A DNA stretch of 64,000 bases from positions 1,432,620 to 1,496,619 of the forward strand of contig JAKLEB010000002.1 of NCBI GenBank assembly GCA_022711765.1. Direction: 5' to 3'. The notes beneath the pieces are model-generated. The model ran no database searches and had not been told where the DNA came from. It saw only the letters and a list, made by a program, of their open reading frames with translations. Origin of the DNA: Candidatus Krumholzibacteriota bacterium. Lineage in GTDB: Bacteria > Krumholzibacteriota > Krumholzibacteriia > LZORAL124-64-63. This document shows, in pieces, positions 42,646 to 51,697 of this stretch; positions within the stretch are counted from its first letter, which is position 1; each line of letters starts with the position of its first letter. A program made the translations under genes and the position numbers.

Positions 42646-44083
42646 CCGCTACGATCTCGCCGCCGCGGCGGCGGACCTCGCCGGGGTCGGCCTTTTGCGC
42701 GGCGCCTGGATCGCCGCGGACGGCGCCTGGCGACGGATCGATCCGGACGGCCTCGACGGCGGTTTCCACGACGCCGTGCTCGATTCGCGAGACGTGCGCC
42801 CCGGCGTGCTGTTCGTCGGCCTGCGCGGAGCCCAGCAGGACGGACGTCGTTTCGCGGGCGAGGCGCTGCGCGGAGGCGCGCACGCGCTCGTCGGCGGGGT
42901 CGCGGGCGGCGCGGACGAGCCCGAGGGGCCCGCGCCGGCGTCGGGCACGGTCCTCGTCGCGAGCGATCCGGTGGCGGCGCTCTCGGTGCTCGCCGCGCGC
43001 TGGCGGTCCCGGATGACTCCGCTCGTCATCGGGGTCACGGGCAGCAACGGCAAGACGACGACGAAGGATCTCCTCGCGGCCATGCTGGCCGGCGCGGGAC
43101 CGGTGCACGCCACGAAGGCCAACCACAACAACGTGCAGGGCGTGCCCCTGACCCTGCTCGGCCTGGCATCGCGCCACCGGTTCGCGGTCATCGAGATGGG
43201 GGCGTCGGCGGTCGGCCACATCGCGGCGCGTGCGGCCCTCGCGCGCCCGGCGATCGGGGTCATCACCAACGCCGCTGGCGCCCACCTCGAGGAGTTCGGC
43301 GGCCTCGAGCAGGTCATCGCCGGCAAGGGGGAGCTGCTCGCCGCCCTGCCGCCCGCCGGTACGGCCGTGCTGAACGCGGACAGCCCGGGATTCGCCGAGT
43401 GGCGGCGCCAGGCGCCGTGCCCGGTCGTGAGCTGGGGGAAACGCGCCGGCGATCACCGCTGGGACTGGGCCCCGGATCCCGCGACCGGCAGGGGCGTGCT
43501 CCGGCTCGACGGCGAACAGTGGCCGGTTCCGCTGCCGGGCCGGCACAACGGCGCGAACCTCTGCGCCGCGCTGCTCGCCGCGCGCGCCGCCGGCGCCAGC
43601 GACGCGCAGATCCGCCGCGGCCTCGCGACGTTCCGGGCGTCGCCGCACCGGGCCGACCTGCGGCGCCTGGGCGGCCGCTGGGTGCTGGACGACAGCTATA
43701 ACGCGAACCCCGAGAGCATGGTCAGCGCCGCGCGCATGCTGGGCGAGCTGCCGGGAGGTCCGGCCTGGGCCGTCGTCGGCGGCATGGCCGAGCTGGGTCC
43801 CCGGTCGCCCGCTCTCCACCGCGAGTGCGGCCGCGAGCTGGCCGCGGCGGGCATCGCCCGTCTCGTGGCGGTCGGCGAGGCGGCGCAGCTCCTGGCCGAG
43901 GGATTCCGGGCGGGCGGCGGCCGGGCCGAGGAGTGCCCCGACCACGCCGCCGCCGCCAGGCTGCTCGACCGGGAGACGCGCCCCGGCGACCGCATCCTGA
44001 TCAAGGGCTCCCGCTCGACGGCGATGGAGCGCGTGCTCGCGGAGCTCCGCGAACACGCGGGCTGGACGGAGGAACGGCCGTGA
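42638..44083 (+). CDS. murF: UDP-MurNAc-tripeptide:D-Ala-D-Ala ligase
   Basis: A 481-residue Mur ligase that adds D-Ala-D-Ala to the UDP-MurNAc-tripeptide. The P-loop is GSNGKTTTKD (from 135), with AKNHNNVQG-like NHNNVQGVPLTLL and AVIEMGASAVGHI following. The C-terminal domain has LDDSYNANPESM and GMAELG, which distinguish MurF. The ATG at 42638 has GGGAGG upstream. mraY normally follows here, but the stop overlaps the murD start directly. Confidence 0.95.
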   Translation: MRDRYDLAAAAADLAGVGLLRGAWIAADGAWRRIDPDGLDGGFHDAVLDSRDVRPGVLFVGLRGAQQDGRRFAGEALRGGAHALVGGVAGGADEPEGPAPASGTVLVASDPVAALSVLAARWRSRMTPLVIGVTGSNGKTTTKDLLAAMLAGAGPVHATKANHNNVQGVPLTLLGLASRHRFAVIEMGASAVGHIAARAALARPAIGVITNAAGAHLEEFGGLEQVIAGKGELLAALPPAGTAVLNADSPGFAEWRRQAPCPVVSWGKRAGDHRWDWAPDPATGRGVLRLDGEQWPVPLPGRHNGANLCAALLAARAAGASDAQIRRGLATFRASPHRADLRRLGGRWVLDDSYNANPESMVSAARMLGELPGGPAWAVVGGMAELGPRSPALHRECGRELAAAGIARLVAVGEAAQLLAEGFRAGGGRAEECPDHAAAARLLDRETRPGDRILIKGSRSTAMERVLAELREHAGWTEERP

Positions 44084-45462
44084 CCGCACCCCGCTTGACC
44101 GGACGCACCGTCCTGGTCGTCGGCCTGGGCCGCAGCGGCTGCGCCGCGGGCGCGCTCCTGCGGCGCCACGGCGCCCGCGTGCTCGGCGCCGACGACGCCG
44201 GCCGGGACGCGATCGAGCGCCGCTGGCGGCGCGACGAGATCGACCCGGCGGTGTCCGGCGCCGCGTTCGACGAGCTTCTGACCGGCCCGACCTGGCACGC
44301 TGTCGCTCCGGCCGATCTCCACGCCGTCGTGCTGAGCCCGGGCGTGCCGCCCGAGCATCCCGGTCTGGCCGCGCTGCGCCAGGCCGGCGTTCCTGTCCAC
44401 GGCGAGCTGGAGTGGGCGTCCCGGTTCTTCGGCGGCCGGACCGTCGCCGTCACCGGCACCAACGGCAAGTCGACCACCACGGCGTGGATCGCGCACGTCC
44501 TGCAGACCGCCGGCCTCACGAGCCCGGCGCTCGGCAACCTCGGCAACCCGCTGGCGAACGAGGCGGATCGGCTGCCGTCCGACGCAGTTCCCGTGATCGA
44601 GTGCAGCAGTTTCCAGCTCGAGACGATCGAGTCCTACCAGCCCACGGTCGGCGTACTCTTGAACCTCGCGCCCGACCACCTCGATCGGTATCCGGACCTC
44701 GCCTCCTATTATGCGGCCAAGGCGCGGCTGGCCGCCCAGGTCGCCCCCGACGGCGCGTTCGTCACCTGGACCGAGTGCCCGGAGGGCCTCGCCTGGCGCC
44801 ACGGCGGCCGGCGCCTTCTCTTCGGCGATCCGGTCGCCGGCGCGGATGCCTGGCTCGCCGAGGGCCGGGTCCGCGTGCGCCGGCGCGGCGAGGTGCGCGA
44901 CCTCCTGGCGGTCGCCGACCTCTTTCTGCAGTCCCCGCCGAACCTGCTGAACGCGGCGGCGACGGCGGCGGCCGTGCTGTCGCTCGTCGACGATCTCGAC
45001 GCGGTCGCCGAGGGTCTGCGCACGTTCCGCGGACTCGCGCACCGGCACCAGCTGGTGGGGCGGCTCGGCGGCGTGCGGTTCGTGAACGATACCAAGGCCA
45101 CCAACGTCCACGCCGTCTGCGCCGGCTTGCGCGGCTATCCAACGCCGGTCGTGCTCATCGCGGGAGGGAGCGGCAAGGGCGAAGACTACGCCCCGCTGCG
45201 CGAGGTGATGGCGCCCGTGCGGCACGTGGTCACGATCGGCCAGGAGGGGCCGGCGATCGCGGCCGCCCTCGCCGGCCGCGTGCCGACGTCGCCCGCGGTC
45301 GACCTGCCCGCGGCCGTGCGGCTCGCCGCCAGCCTGGCGGCGCCCGACGCGACGGTCCTCTTGAGCCCAGCCTGCGCCAGCTTCGACATGTTCAACAACT
45401 ACCGGGAGCGCGGGGAGGCCTTCGCGGCCGCCGCTCGCGCCCTCGGCGCCCGGGAGGATTGA
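44080..45462 (+). CDS. murD: UDP-MurNAc-L-Ala:D-Glu ligase
   Basis: A 460-residue Mur ligase adding D-glutamate to UDP-MurNAc-L-Ala. It starts with the N-terminal UDP-binding Rossmann motif VLVVGLGRSGCAAG, then GTNGKSTTT (126-134), ECSSFQLE and LAPDHLDRY. The C-terminal domain has NDTKATN and LSPACASFDMFNNYRERG, which are diagnostic. The GTG start overlaps the murF stop, so translation is probably coupled. ftsW begins 1 base after the stop. Confidence 0.95.
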   Translation: MTAPRLTGRTVLVVGLGRSGCAAGALLRRHGARVLGADDAGRDAIERRWRRDEIDPAVSGAAFDELLTGPTWHAVAPADLHAVVLSPGVPPEHPGLAALRQAGVPVHGELEWASRFFGGRTVAVTGTNGKSTTTAWIAHVLQTAGLTSPALGNLGNPLANEADRLPSDAVPVIECSSFQLETIESYQPTVGVLLNLAPDHLDRYPDLASYYAAKARLAAQVAPDGAFVTWTECPEGLAWRHGGRRLLFGDPVAGADAWLAEGRVRVRRRGEVRDLLAVADLFLQSPPNLLNAAATAAAVLSLVDDLDAVAEGLRTFRGLAHRHQLVGRLGGVRFVNDTKATNVHAVCAGLRGYPTPVVLIAGGSGKGEDYAPLREVMAPVRHVVTIGQEGPAIAAALAGRVPTSPAVDLPAAVRLAASLAAPDATVLLSPACASFDMFNNYRERGEAFAAAARALGARED

Positions 45463-45463
45463 G

Positions 45464-46657
45464 ATGCGCCGACTGACCATCCCGCGCCGCCTGCGCGGCG
45501 TCGACCACGACAGCTGGTTCATCGGCGCGGTCGTGACGCTCTGCCTGCTCGGTACGATCGCCGTCTACGGCGCGGGGAGCTTCCGGTCGCAGTCGCTCGG
45601 GCAGTACCATTACTTGCTGGCGCACCTGCAGCGCCTCGCGATCGGTCTGGTCGGGGCGATCGTCCTGGCGACCGTCGACCATACCCGGTTCCGGCGCGAC
45701 TGGCTCGTCTGGTCCGCGCTCGGGATCGGGCTGGGCCTCACCGCGCTGCCCGTCGTCCTGCGCGGGCTGGGAATCGACCGCTGGATCGAGGTCGGCGGTC
45801 TGGGCCAGTTCCAGCCGATCGAGCTCGCCAAGCTCGCGCTCGTGCTCTTCCTCGCGTACCGGCTGTCGGTCTCCCCGCTGGACCGGCCGCTCGGCGCCCG
45901 CCAGCTCGCGATCACGCTGGGGGCCGGCCCCCTCCTGCTCATGCTGCTGCTCGCGCTGCAGCCGAACTTCGGCAACGTCGTCGTGATGGCGCTGGTGACG
46001 ATCCTGATGCTGCACCTTGCCGGTCTGGACCGGCGCTGGCTGCTCGCCGTCGCGCCTGTCGGCGCGGCGGCGGCCCTGGTCGGCTACGTCTGCGTGAGCA
46101 AACTCCAGGTCCGCATCGACCAATGGCTGCTCGGCTGGCGCGGGGTGGGCGTGGCCGGCGAGCTGCCGTTCAGCGACCAGGTCTTCCGCGCGTTGCTGGG
46201 CATGGGCGCGGGCGGCTGGCACGGTCTGGGCCCGGGCAACAGCCACAACAAGTTCTCGTTCCTGCCGGAGAACCACACGGACTTCGCGATCTCGTACCTC
46301 GGCGAGGAGCTGGGGTTGATCGGGACCACGACCGTGGTCGTGGCGCTCCTGGTCCTCGCCTGGCGCTCCCTGGTCATCGCCGGGCGCGCGCCGACGCGGT
46401 TCAGCCAGCTGCTCGCCGCCGGCCTCGGCGGCATGATCTTCATCTACGGCGTCGCGAACATCGCCATGGTCACCGGCGTCATCCCGGTCATGGGCGTACC
46501 GCTGCCGTTCGTCAGCTACGGCGGCTCGGCCCTGGTGACCAACCTCGCGGCGGTCGGGATCATCCTGAACGTCGACCGGCAGAGCCGCGGCCGCCGGCAG
46601 CGCACGCCGGGGATCCGGCGTCTGAGCCTGTTTGACCGCGCGACCGAGAGGCGGTAG
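45464..46657 (+). CDS. ftsW: Septal peptidoglycan glycosyltransferase FtsW (SEDS family)
   Basis: A 397-residue SEDS protein with about 10 membrane helices that polymerises lipid II at the septum together with FtsI. Motifs are DRWIEVGGLGQFQPIELAKLA, QPNFGNVVVM, LPENHTDFAISYLGEELG and the final PLPFVSYGGSALVTNLAAVG. The length is typical. In most bacteria murG follows; here murC starts 32 bases later, so murG is missing from its usual place. An AGATTGAGATG context links it tightly to murD. Confidence 0.93.
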   Translation: MRRLTIPRRLRGVDHDSWFIGAVVTLCLLGTIAVYGAGSFRSQSLGQYHYLLAHLQRLAIGLVGAIVLATVDHTRFRRDWLVWSALGIGLGLTALPVVLRGLGIDRWIEVGGLGQFQPIELAKLALVLFLAYRLSVSPLDRPLGARQLAITLGAGPLLLMLLLALQPNFGNVVVMALVTILMLHLAGLDRRWLLAVAPVGAAAALVGYVCVSKLQVRIDQWLLGWRGVGVAGELPFSDQVFRALLGMGAGGWHGLGPGNSHNKFSFLPENHTDFAISYLGEELGLIGTTTVVVALLVLAWRSLVIAGRAPTRFSQLLAAGLGGMIFIYGVANIAMVTGVIPVMGVPLPFVSYGGSALVTNLAAVGIILNVDRQSRGRRQRTPGIRRLSLFDRATERR

Positions 46658-46689
46658 AATATCCGGACACCGGTGCGCAGGGAGGCGCC

Positions 46690-48075
46690 ATGTTCCGGAA
46701 CACTCGCCACATCCACCTCGTCGCGATCGGCGGGGTGGGTATGAGCGGGATCGCGGAGGTCCTGCTCAATCTCGGCTTCTCCGTCAGCGGCAGCGATCTG
46801 CGCCGGTCGGCGTCCACCGACCGGCTCGCGTCGCTCGGGGCGCGGATCCACATCGGTCATGCTGCGGAGCACGTGGCGGAAGCCGACGTGGTCGTCCGCT
46901 CGTCGGCCGTCACCGAGGCGAACTGCGAGGTGAGCGAAGCCCGCCGCCGGCGGATCCCGGTGATCCGCCGCGCGGAGATGCTGGCCGAGCTCATGCGGCT
47001 CAAGCAGGGCGTGGCCGTCGCCGGGTCCCACGGCAAGACCACGACCACCAGCCTGACGGCCGCGGTCCTCGCCGCCGGCGGACTCGACCCGACCGTCATC
47101 GTGGGCGGCCAGGTCCTCGCGCTCGGCACGAACGCCGTGCTCGGCGGAGGCGATTACCTCGTGGCCGAGGCCGACGAGAGCGACGGGAGCTTCCTGCACC
47201 TGACACCGACGATCGCCGTCGTCACGAACATCGATCACGAGCACGTCGACCATTATCCGGACCTGAACGACCTGCGGGCCGCGTTCGTCGAGTTCGTCGG
47301 CCGGGTCCCGTTCTACGGCACGGCCGTGCTCTGCGCCGACGACCCCGAGGTCCGGGGGATCATCCCGCGGGTCGACCGCCGGATCGTCACCTACGGCTTC
47401 TCCCGCGAGGCCGACGTCCGCGTCGACCCGGAGACGGTCACGAGCGGTCCGGACGGCCAGTCGGGCGAGGTCTGGACAGCGGACGGGAAGGTCGGCCGCC
47501 TGCGCCTGCCGCAGCTCGGCCGGCACAACCTCCGCAACGCGCTCGCGGCGATCGCCGTGGGCAGGGATCTCGGCGTCTCCTTCCCGACGGCCGCGGCGGC
47601 TCTGGCCGCGTTCCGCGGCGTCGGCCGGCGCTGCGAGAGCCATGGCGAACCCGGCGGCGTCCTGGTCCTCGACGACTACGGGCACCACCCGACCGAGCTC
47701 TCCGCCACGATGGAGGTCGCGCGAGCGTACGACCGGCGCGTCGCCGTCCTGTTCCAGCCGCACCGGTACTCGCGCACCCGTCACTTCGCGCGCGAGTTCG
47801 CCGACGCCTTGGCCGGCGCCGATCTCGTCGGGCTGCTGCCGGTCTACGCCGCCGGCGAGGAAGACCCCGGCCAGGCCGGCAGCGACCTGATCGCCGCCGA
47901 ACTGGCGGGACGGTACCGGCGGCCGGTCCAGCTGCTCGTCGACCACCAGGGGGTGTTCGACTGGCTCGACGCCGAGGTCGTGGCCGGCGATCTGCTGTTG
48001 ACGTCCGGCGCCGGCGACATCGGGCGCCTCGTGCCTCAGCTGTGTGAACACCTGGCCAGGAGGCGGCCCGCGTGA
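46690..48075 (+). CDS. murC: UDP-N-acetylmuramate:L-alanine ligase
   Basis: A 461-residue Mur ligase that attaches L-alanine to UDP-MurNAc, the first stem-peptide residue. Motifs include IGGVGMSGIAEVL, AGSHGKTTTTS (111-121), AEADESDGSFL and NIDHEHVDHYPD. The C-terminal domain has LDDYGHHPTEL and LFQPHRYSRT. AGGGAGG is just upstream of the ATG. The stop overlaps the ftsQ start (GTGA). Confidence 0.96.
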   Translation: MFRNTRHIHLVAIGGVGMSGIAEVLLNLGFSVSGSDLRRSASTDRLASLGARIHIGHAAEHVAEADVVVRSSAVTEANCEVSEARRRRIPVIRRAEMLAELMRLKQGVAVAGSHGKTTTTSLTAAVLAAGGLDPTVIVGGQVLALGTNAVLGGGDYLVAEADESDGSFLHLTPTIAVVTNIDHEHVDHYPDLNDLRAAFVEFVGRVPFYGTAVLCADDPEVRGIIPRVDRRIVTYGFSREADVRVDPETVTSGPDGQSGEVWTADGKVGRLRLPQLGRHNLRNALAAIAVGRDLGVSFPTAAAALAAFRGVGRRCESHGEPGGVLVLDDYGHHPTELSATMEVARAYDRRVAVLFQPHRYSRTRHFAREFADALAGADLVGLLPVYAAGEEDPGQAGSDLIAAELAGRYRRPVQLLVDHQGVFDWLDAEVVAGDLLLTSGAGDIGRLVPQLCEHLARRRPA

Positions 48076-48923
48076 AGGTCGCGCAGCTCGTGATCGGGGA
48101 ATTTCGTGGCGAGCGTGGCCGCCGGCTGGCGGCCCCCCGGCGCGAGCGGCCGTCCCGGCGGCGGCTCCTCCTGCAGGCCGCCGCGGTCGTCGTGACCGTG
48201 GGTCTGCTGGCCGCGCTCGGGCACTGGTTGCTCACGTCGCCCACGTTCGCGATCGGCCGCATCGAGTCGGGACGATACCGCTACAGCGACCGCGCGTCGG
48301 TCGATGCGGCGCTCCGTCGCTGTCTCGGCCGCAACATCTGGACGTTCTCGCGGTACGACCTGGCGGCCGCGTGCAGCGACCTGCCGTGGGTGAGCGCCGT
48401 GCACGTGCAGCGCCGCCTCCCCGACACCGTGACCGTCGAGCTGACCGAGTGGCAGCCGCTGCTGGGGGTGGTCGACACGACAGCCGCCGGCGGCGAGAAG
48501 GTCCTCGTCGCGAGCGGACTGGTCCTCGACATCCCCGCCCACCTGAGCACGCCGGGATTGCCGCTTCTGGTCGGCTGCCGCCTCGCGTCGCTCGGGTCCG
48601 GCCGCTGGCGGATGGTCGACCACGATCCCGGGGCTGTGCTGGCGCTGGTCGCCGCGCTCGAGGCGACCGCGTTCGAGAGCGAGTGCCCGGTGGATTTCGT
48701 GCGCAACACGCCGCTCGGATTCGAGGTCACCCTGCAGGGCAAGGCCGGGAGCCTGCTGATCGGCACGGACGATTTCGCCGGCCGTCTCGCGCGCTTCCTG
48801 ATCGCGAAGGACGATATCACGACCGGGGCCGCGGTCGATCTGCGTTTCGAGGACCGCGTCACCTTCGAGCCGCTCGCGCCCGACAGCGCGGAGACCACGG
48901 TCGAGAAAGGACCGCCATCATGA
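48072..48923 (+). CDS. ftsQ: Cell division protein FtsQ
   Basis: A 283-residue bitopic protein with a basic cytoplasmic tail, one helix (about 31-53), a POTRA domain (IGRIESGRYRYSDRASVDAAL, then WVSAVHVQRRLPDTVTVELTEW) and a beta domain. FtsQ bridges early and late divisome proteins and binds FtsB/FtsL. The GTG start overlaps the murC stop, and the ATGA end overlaps ftsA. The family is poorly conserved, so position and POTRA motif carry the call. Confidence 0.88.
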   Translation: MKVAQLVIGEFRGERGRRLAAPRRERPSRRRLLLQAAAVVVTVGLLAALGHWLLTSPTFAIGRIESGRYRYSDRASVDAALRRCLGRNIWTFSRYDLAAACSDLPWVSAVHVQRRLPDTVTVELTEWQPLLGVVDTTAAGGEKVLVASGLVLDIPAHLSTPGLPLLVGCRLASLGSGRWRMVDHDPGAVLALVAALEATAFESECPVDFVRNTPLGFEVTLQGKAGSLLIGTDDFAGRLARFLIAKDDITTGAAVDLRFEDRVTFEPLAPDSAETTVEKGPPS

Positions 48924-50152
48924 GCGAGGGCAACCTCGTCGTCGCCTGCGATTTCGGGACCACGACCTTCCGCGCCCTCGTCGCCGAGGTCGGTTCCGCG
49001 CGGCCGGCCCGCATCCTCGCCGGCGCGGTCGCGAGCGCGGAGGGATTCCAGGACGGAGACTTCGTCGACGTCAAGGCGGGCAGCCTCGCGATCGCGCGCC
49101 TCATCCGCGAGGTCCAGGAAGCCGCCAATGTCGACATCAGCGGCTTCAGCTTCAACATCACGGGCTCGCACCTGCGGTCGGTCATGGCCACCGGCCAGAT
49201 CCCGATCGGCCAGCGCGGGCGCGACATCACCGGGCGCGACGTGGACGAGGTCATGACCATGGCCCGCAGCCTGACGATCCCGTTCAACCATCGCATCCTG
49301 ACCGTCAACCCGGTCGAGTTCTCGGTCGACCGCGTCGGCGGCATCCTCGATCCCCGCGGCCGGGTCGGGAGCCGCCTCGAGGTCAAGGCCCATCTGATCA
49401 CCGGCTCGTGTTCGGTCATCCGCAACATCGAGAACGCGATCGACAAGGCGGGCTTCGAGCCGGCCGGGCACGCGGTGGACATCCTCGCCGCGGCGACCGC
49501 GTTGCTCACCCCGGCGGAACGGGAACGCGGCGTGATCCTGATCGACGTCGGCGGCGAGGTCACGCACTGGGCGGCGCTCGCGGGCGGCCGGCTGCTCGGC
49601 ATCGGCGCGACGCCGTGGGGCGGCCAGCACTTGACCGGCGATCTCGCCAGCGGCCTGCGCATCCCGGTCGAGGCCGCCGCGGTCGTCAAGGAAGACCGCG
49701 GCGTCGTGCTGCGCAGCCTCGTCGAGGAGGTCGACGTCAACGTCCTCTTCGAACAGGAGGATCCGGCGGAGACGCCGGGGTTGATCGCGGCCGTCCTCGA
49801 GCCGCGCCTCGAGGAGATCTTCTCGCTCGTCAAGGACACGCTCGGTCCCGAGCTGCCGCTCTCGCGCTTCGCGTCCGGGATCGTGCTCACGGGCGGCGGC
49901 AGCCGGTGCCGCGGCTCGCGCGAGCTGTGCGAGGAGGTCTTCGGCATGCCGGCGCGGAGCCGCTACCTGCCGGAAGATCTCGAGGGCGTGGGCAACCTCC
50001 CCGGGGGACAGTGGGCGACCGCGCTCGGGCTCGCGCTGTGGAGCGGCGGCAGCGAGCGGGCTCAGGCCACGCAACCGCCGGCCGCCGATGCGGCGGCGGA
50101 CAGCTGGCGCGGGAAGCTCCGCCGGATGCTGTCCCGGGGTGCGCACGCCTGA
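48920..50152 (+). CDS. ftsA: Cell division protein FtsA
   Basis: A 410-residue actin-like ATPase that tethers FtsZ to the membrane. Motifs include CDFGTTTFRALVAEV (phosphate 1), the SHS2-type insert with ISGFSFNITGSHLRSV, IDVGGEVTHWAAL (phosphate 2) and IVLTGGGSRCRG (adenosine). The C-terminal SWRGKLRRMLSRG forms the amphipathic membrane-anchoring helix. The ATG overlaps the ftsQ stop with GAAAGGA upstream. ftsZ follows after a gap of about 120 bases holding its own promoter. Confidence 0.93.
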   Translation: MSEGNLVVACDFGTTTFRALVAEVGSARPARILAGAVASAEGFQDGDFVDVKAGSLAIARLIREVQEAANVDISGFSFNITGSHLRSVMATGQIPIGQRGRDITGRDVDEVMTMARSLTIPFNHRILTVNPVEFSVDRVGGILDPRGRVGSRLEVKAHLITGSCSVIRNIENAIDKAGFEPAGHAVDILAAATALLTPAERERGVILIDVGGEVTHWAALAGGRLLGIGATPWGGQHLTGDLASGLRIPVEAAAVVKEDRGVVLRSLVEEVDVNVLFEQEDPAETPGLIAAVLEPRLEEIFSLVKDTLGPELPLSRFASGIVLTGGGSRCRGSRELCEEVFGMPARSRYLPEDLEGVGNLPGGQWATALGLALWSGGSERAQATQPPAADAAADSWRGKLRRMLSRGAHA

Positions 50153-50190
50153 CGGATCCGGCCTCCTGTCGCCGGTTCTCAAGATTGTCC

Positions 50191-50219
50191 TTGGCCGCTG
50201 CGCGGACTTGTGTTAATTA
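50191..50219 (+). promoter_or_regulatory. Internal promoter before ftsZ
   Basis: TTGGCC (50191-50196), 17 bases, then TAATTA (50214-50219), preceded by TGTGT. It lies in the only sizeable gap of the late division cluster and would allow ftsZ to be expressed separately from ftsQA, as in other bacteria. Confidence 0.6.
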
Positions 50220-50274
50220 GCGGTCAGGACGAGGAGCGTCCCAGCGAGCCCATCTCATGGAGGAGGCGGGTGTC

Positions 50275-51696
50275 ATGAACATCCATTTCGCCCCCGAGAA
50301 TCGTCAGCGGCGTGCGCGGATCAAGGTCGTCGGCGTGGGCGGCGCCGGTGGCAACGCCGTCAATCGCATGATCGAAGCCGGCCTCACCGAGGTCGATTTT
50401 TTTGCCGTCAACACCGACGCCCAGGCGCTCGACAAGTCGCGCGCCCATCAGACGCTGGTGATCGGCGGCGAGTTGACCCGCGGCCTCGGCGCGGGCGGCG
50501 ATCCCGAGACGGGACGCCTGGCCGCCGAGGAAGACCGCAGCCTGCTCGAGGCCATGCTGGAAGATTCCGACATGGTCTTCGTCACCGCCGGCATGGGCGG
50601 CGGCACCGGGACGGGCGCGGCGCCGGTGATCGCGGAGATCGCCCGCAAGGGCGGCGCGCTCACCGTGGCCGTGGTGACGCGTCCGTTCCTGTTCGAGGGC
50701 TTCCGGCGCATGGAGCAGGCGGAGGCGGGTCTGGCCGCCCTCCGCGAGCGAGTCGACGCGCTCCTGGTGATCCCGAACGAGCGGCTGATGGAGATCGACC
50801 TCGCGGACGCCGGGATGACCGCGGTCTTCCGCGTCGCCGACAATGTGCTCTACGAAGCCACCCGCGGCATCAGCGACATCATCGCCCAGCACGCCGTCGT
50901 GAACCTCGATTTCGCCGATGTCCGGACGGTCATGAGGAACAGCGGCGCGGCCATCATGGGGACGGGCCGGGCGTCGGGCCCGAGCCGCGCCGTGACCGCG
51001 GCCGAGCAGGCGATCCGCTCGCCCTTGCTCGAGAACGTCGAGATCCTGGGCTCCCGCGCGGTGCTGGTCTACCTGACGGCGGCCGCGGTCGATCGCGAGG
51101 ACCTGCGCGGCGCCATGGGCCATATCCAGGAGGCGGCCGGCTCCGAGGCGCACATCTTCTTCGGGTTCGCGAACGACGAATCGCTCGGCGAGACGCTGCA
51201 GGTCACCGTCATCGCGACGGGATTCCCGACCGCCGCGGCGGCGGCTCGACCGGAGCCGCGGCGTCCGATCGCGGTGGCGGAGCCGCCGGAGGACGCCGCT
51301 TGCGAGGTCGCGGTCGAACCAGCGCCTCCGCCGGCAGCGGCAGCCGAGCCGGAGCCGGAGCCGGAACCGGAGCCGGAGCCGGAACCCCGGTTCGCCTGGA
51401 TGCCGGACGCCGGGCCGGCGCCGGACGCGATCGCGGAGCCTTCCGTCGTCCTCGCGGCGCTCGCGGCCGCCGCCGGCAGCGCGGAACCTCACGAGTACCC
51501 GGGCTCCGAGGAGGCGTCCCCGACGGCCTCGGAGACCAGCCGGCGCTTCCTCGATCCCCTCGGGTCGGTGCCGTTGCGGGAGGCGGCTCAACCGGCCACG
51601 GCCGGCGGGAGCCAGCCGGCGGCGCAGCGCTTCCGCAGCACCGTGCTCGGCGACGACAAGCTGCGCCCGGCCTGGGAGAGGAAGTACGTGGACTGA
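50275..51696 (+). CDS. ftsZ: Cell division protein FtsZ
   Basis: A 473-residue tubulin-like GTPase that forms the Z ring. GTP-binding motifs are VGVGGAGGNAVN and GGGTGTG (108-114), and the T7 synergy loop is NLDFADV (210-216). The globular part ends near 320. A disordered linker follows with seven Glu-Pro repeats, and the end LRPAWERKYVD matches the PA-(F/W)-x-R-K peptide that binds FtsA. Just before it, STVLGDDK is repeated in the next gene's product. The ATG at 50275 is chosen because GGAGGAGG is 8 bases upstream; ATG 50257 would overlap that site. Confidence 0.96.
   Translation: MNIHFAPENRQRRARIKVVGVGGAGGNAVNRMIEAGLTEVDFFAVNTDAQALDKSRAHQTLVIGGELTRGLGAGGDPETGRLAAEEDRSLLEAMLEDSDMVFVTAGMGGGTGTGAAPVIAEIARKGGALTVAVVTRPFLFEGFRRMEQAEAGLAALRERVDALLVIPNERLMEIDLADAGMTAVFRVADNVLYEATRGISDIIAQHAVVNLDFADVRTVMRNSGAAIMGTGRASGPSRAVTAAEQAIRSPLLENVEILGSRAVLVYLTAAAVDREDLRGAMGHIQEAAGSEAHIFFGFANDESLGETLQVTVIATGFPTAAAAARPEPRRPIAVAEPPEDAACEVAVEPAPPPAAAAEPEPEPEPEPEPEPRFAWMPDAGPAPDAIAEPSVVLAALAAAAGSAEPHEYPGSEEASPTASETSRRFLDPLGSVPLREAAQPATAGGSQPAAQRFRSTVLGDDKLRPAWERKYVD
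51346..51387 (+). repeat. Short tandem repeat encoding seven Glu-Pro pairs in the FtsZ linker
   Basis: Seven hexanucleotides of the form GA(G/A)CC(G/C) in direct tandem encode (Glu-Pro)x7. Such repeats can change in number by slippage without breaking the reading frame, and would alter linker length only. Confidence 0.85.
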
Positions 51697-51697
51697 G

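Noticed and set aside
50257-50274. ATG at 50257 as ftsZ start
   Set aside because: It overlaps the GGAGGAGG ribosome site that serves ATG 50275.
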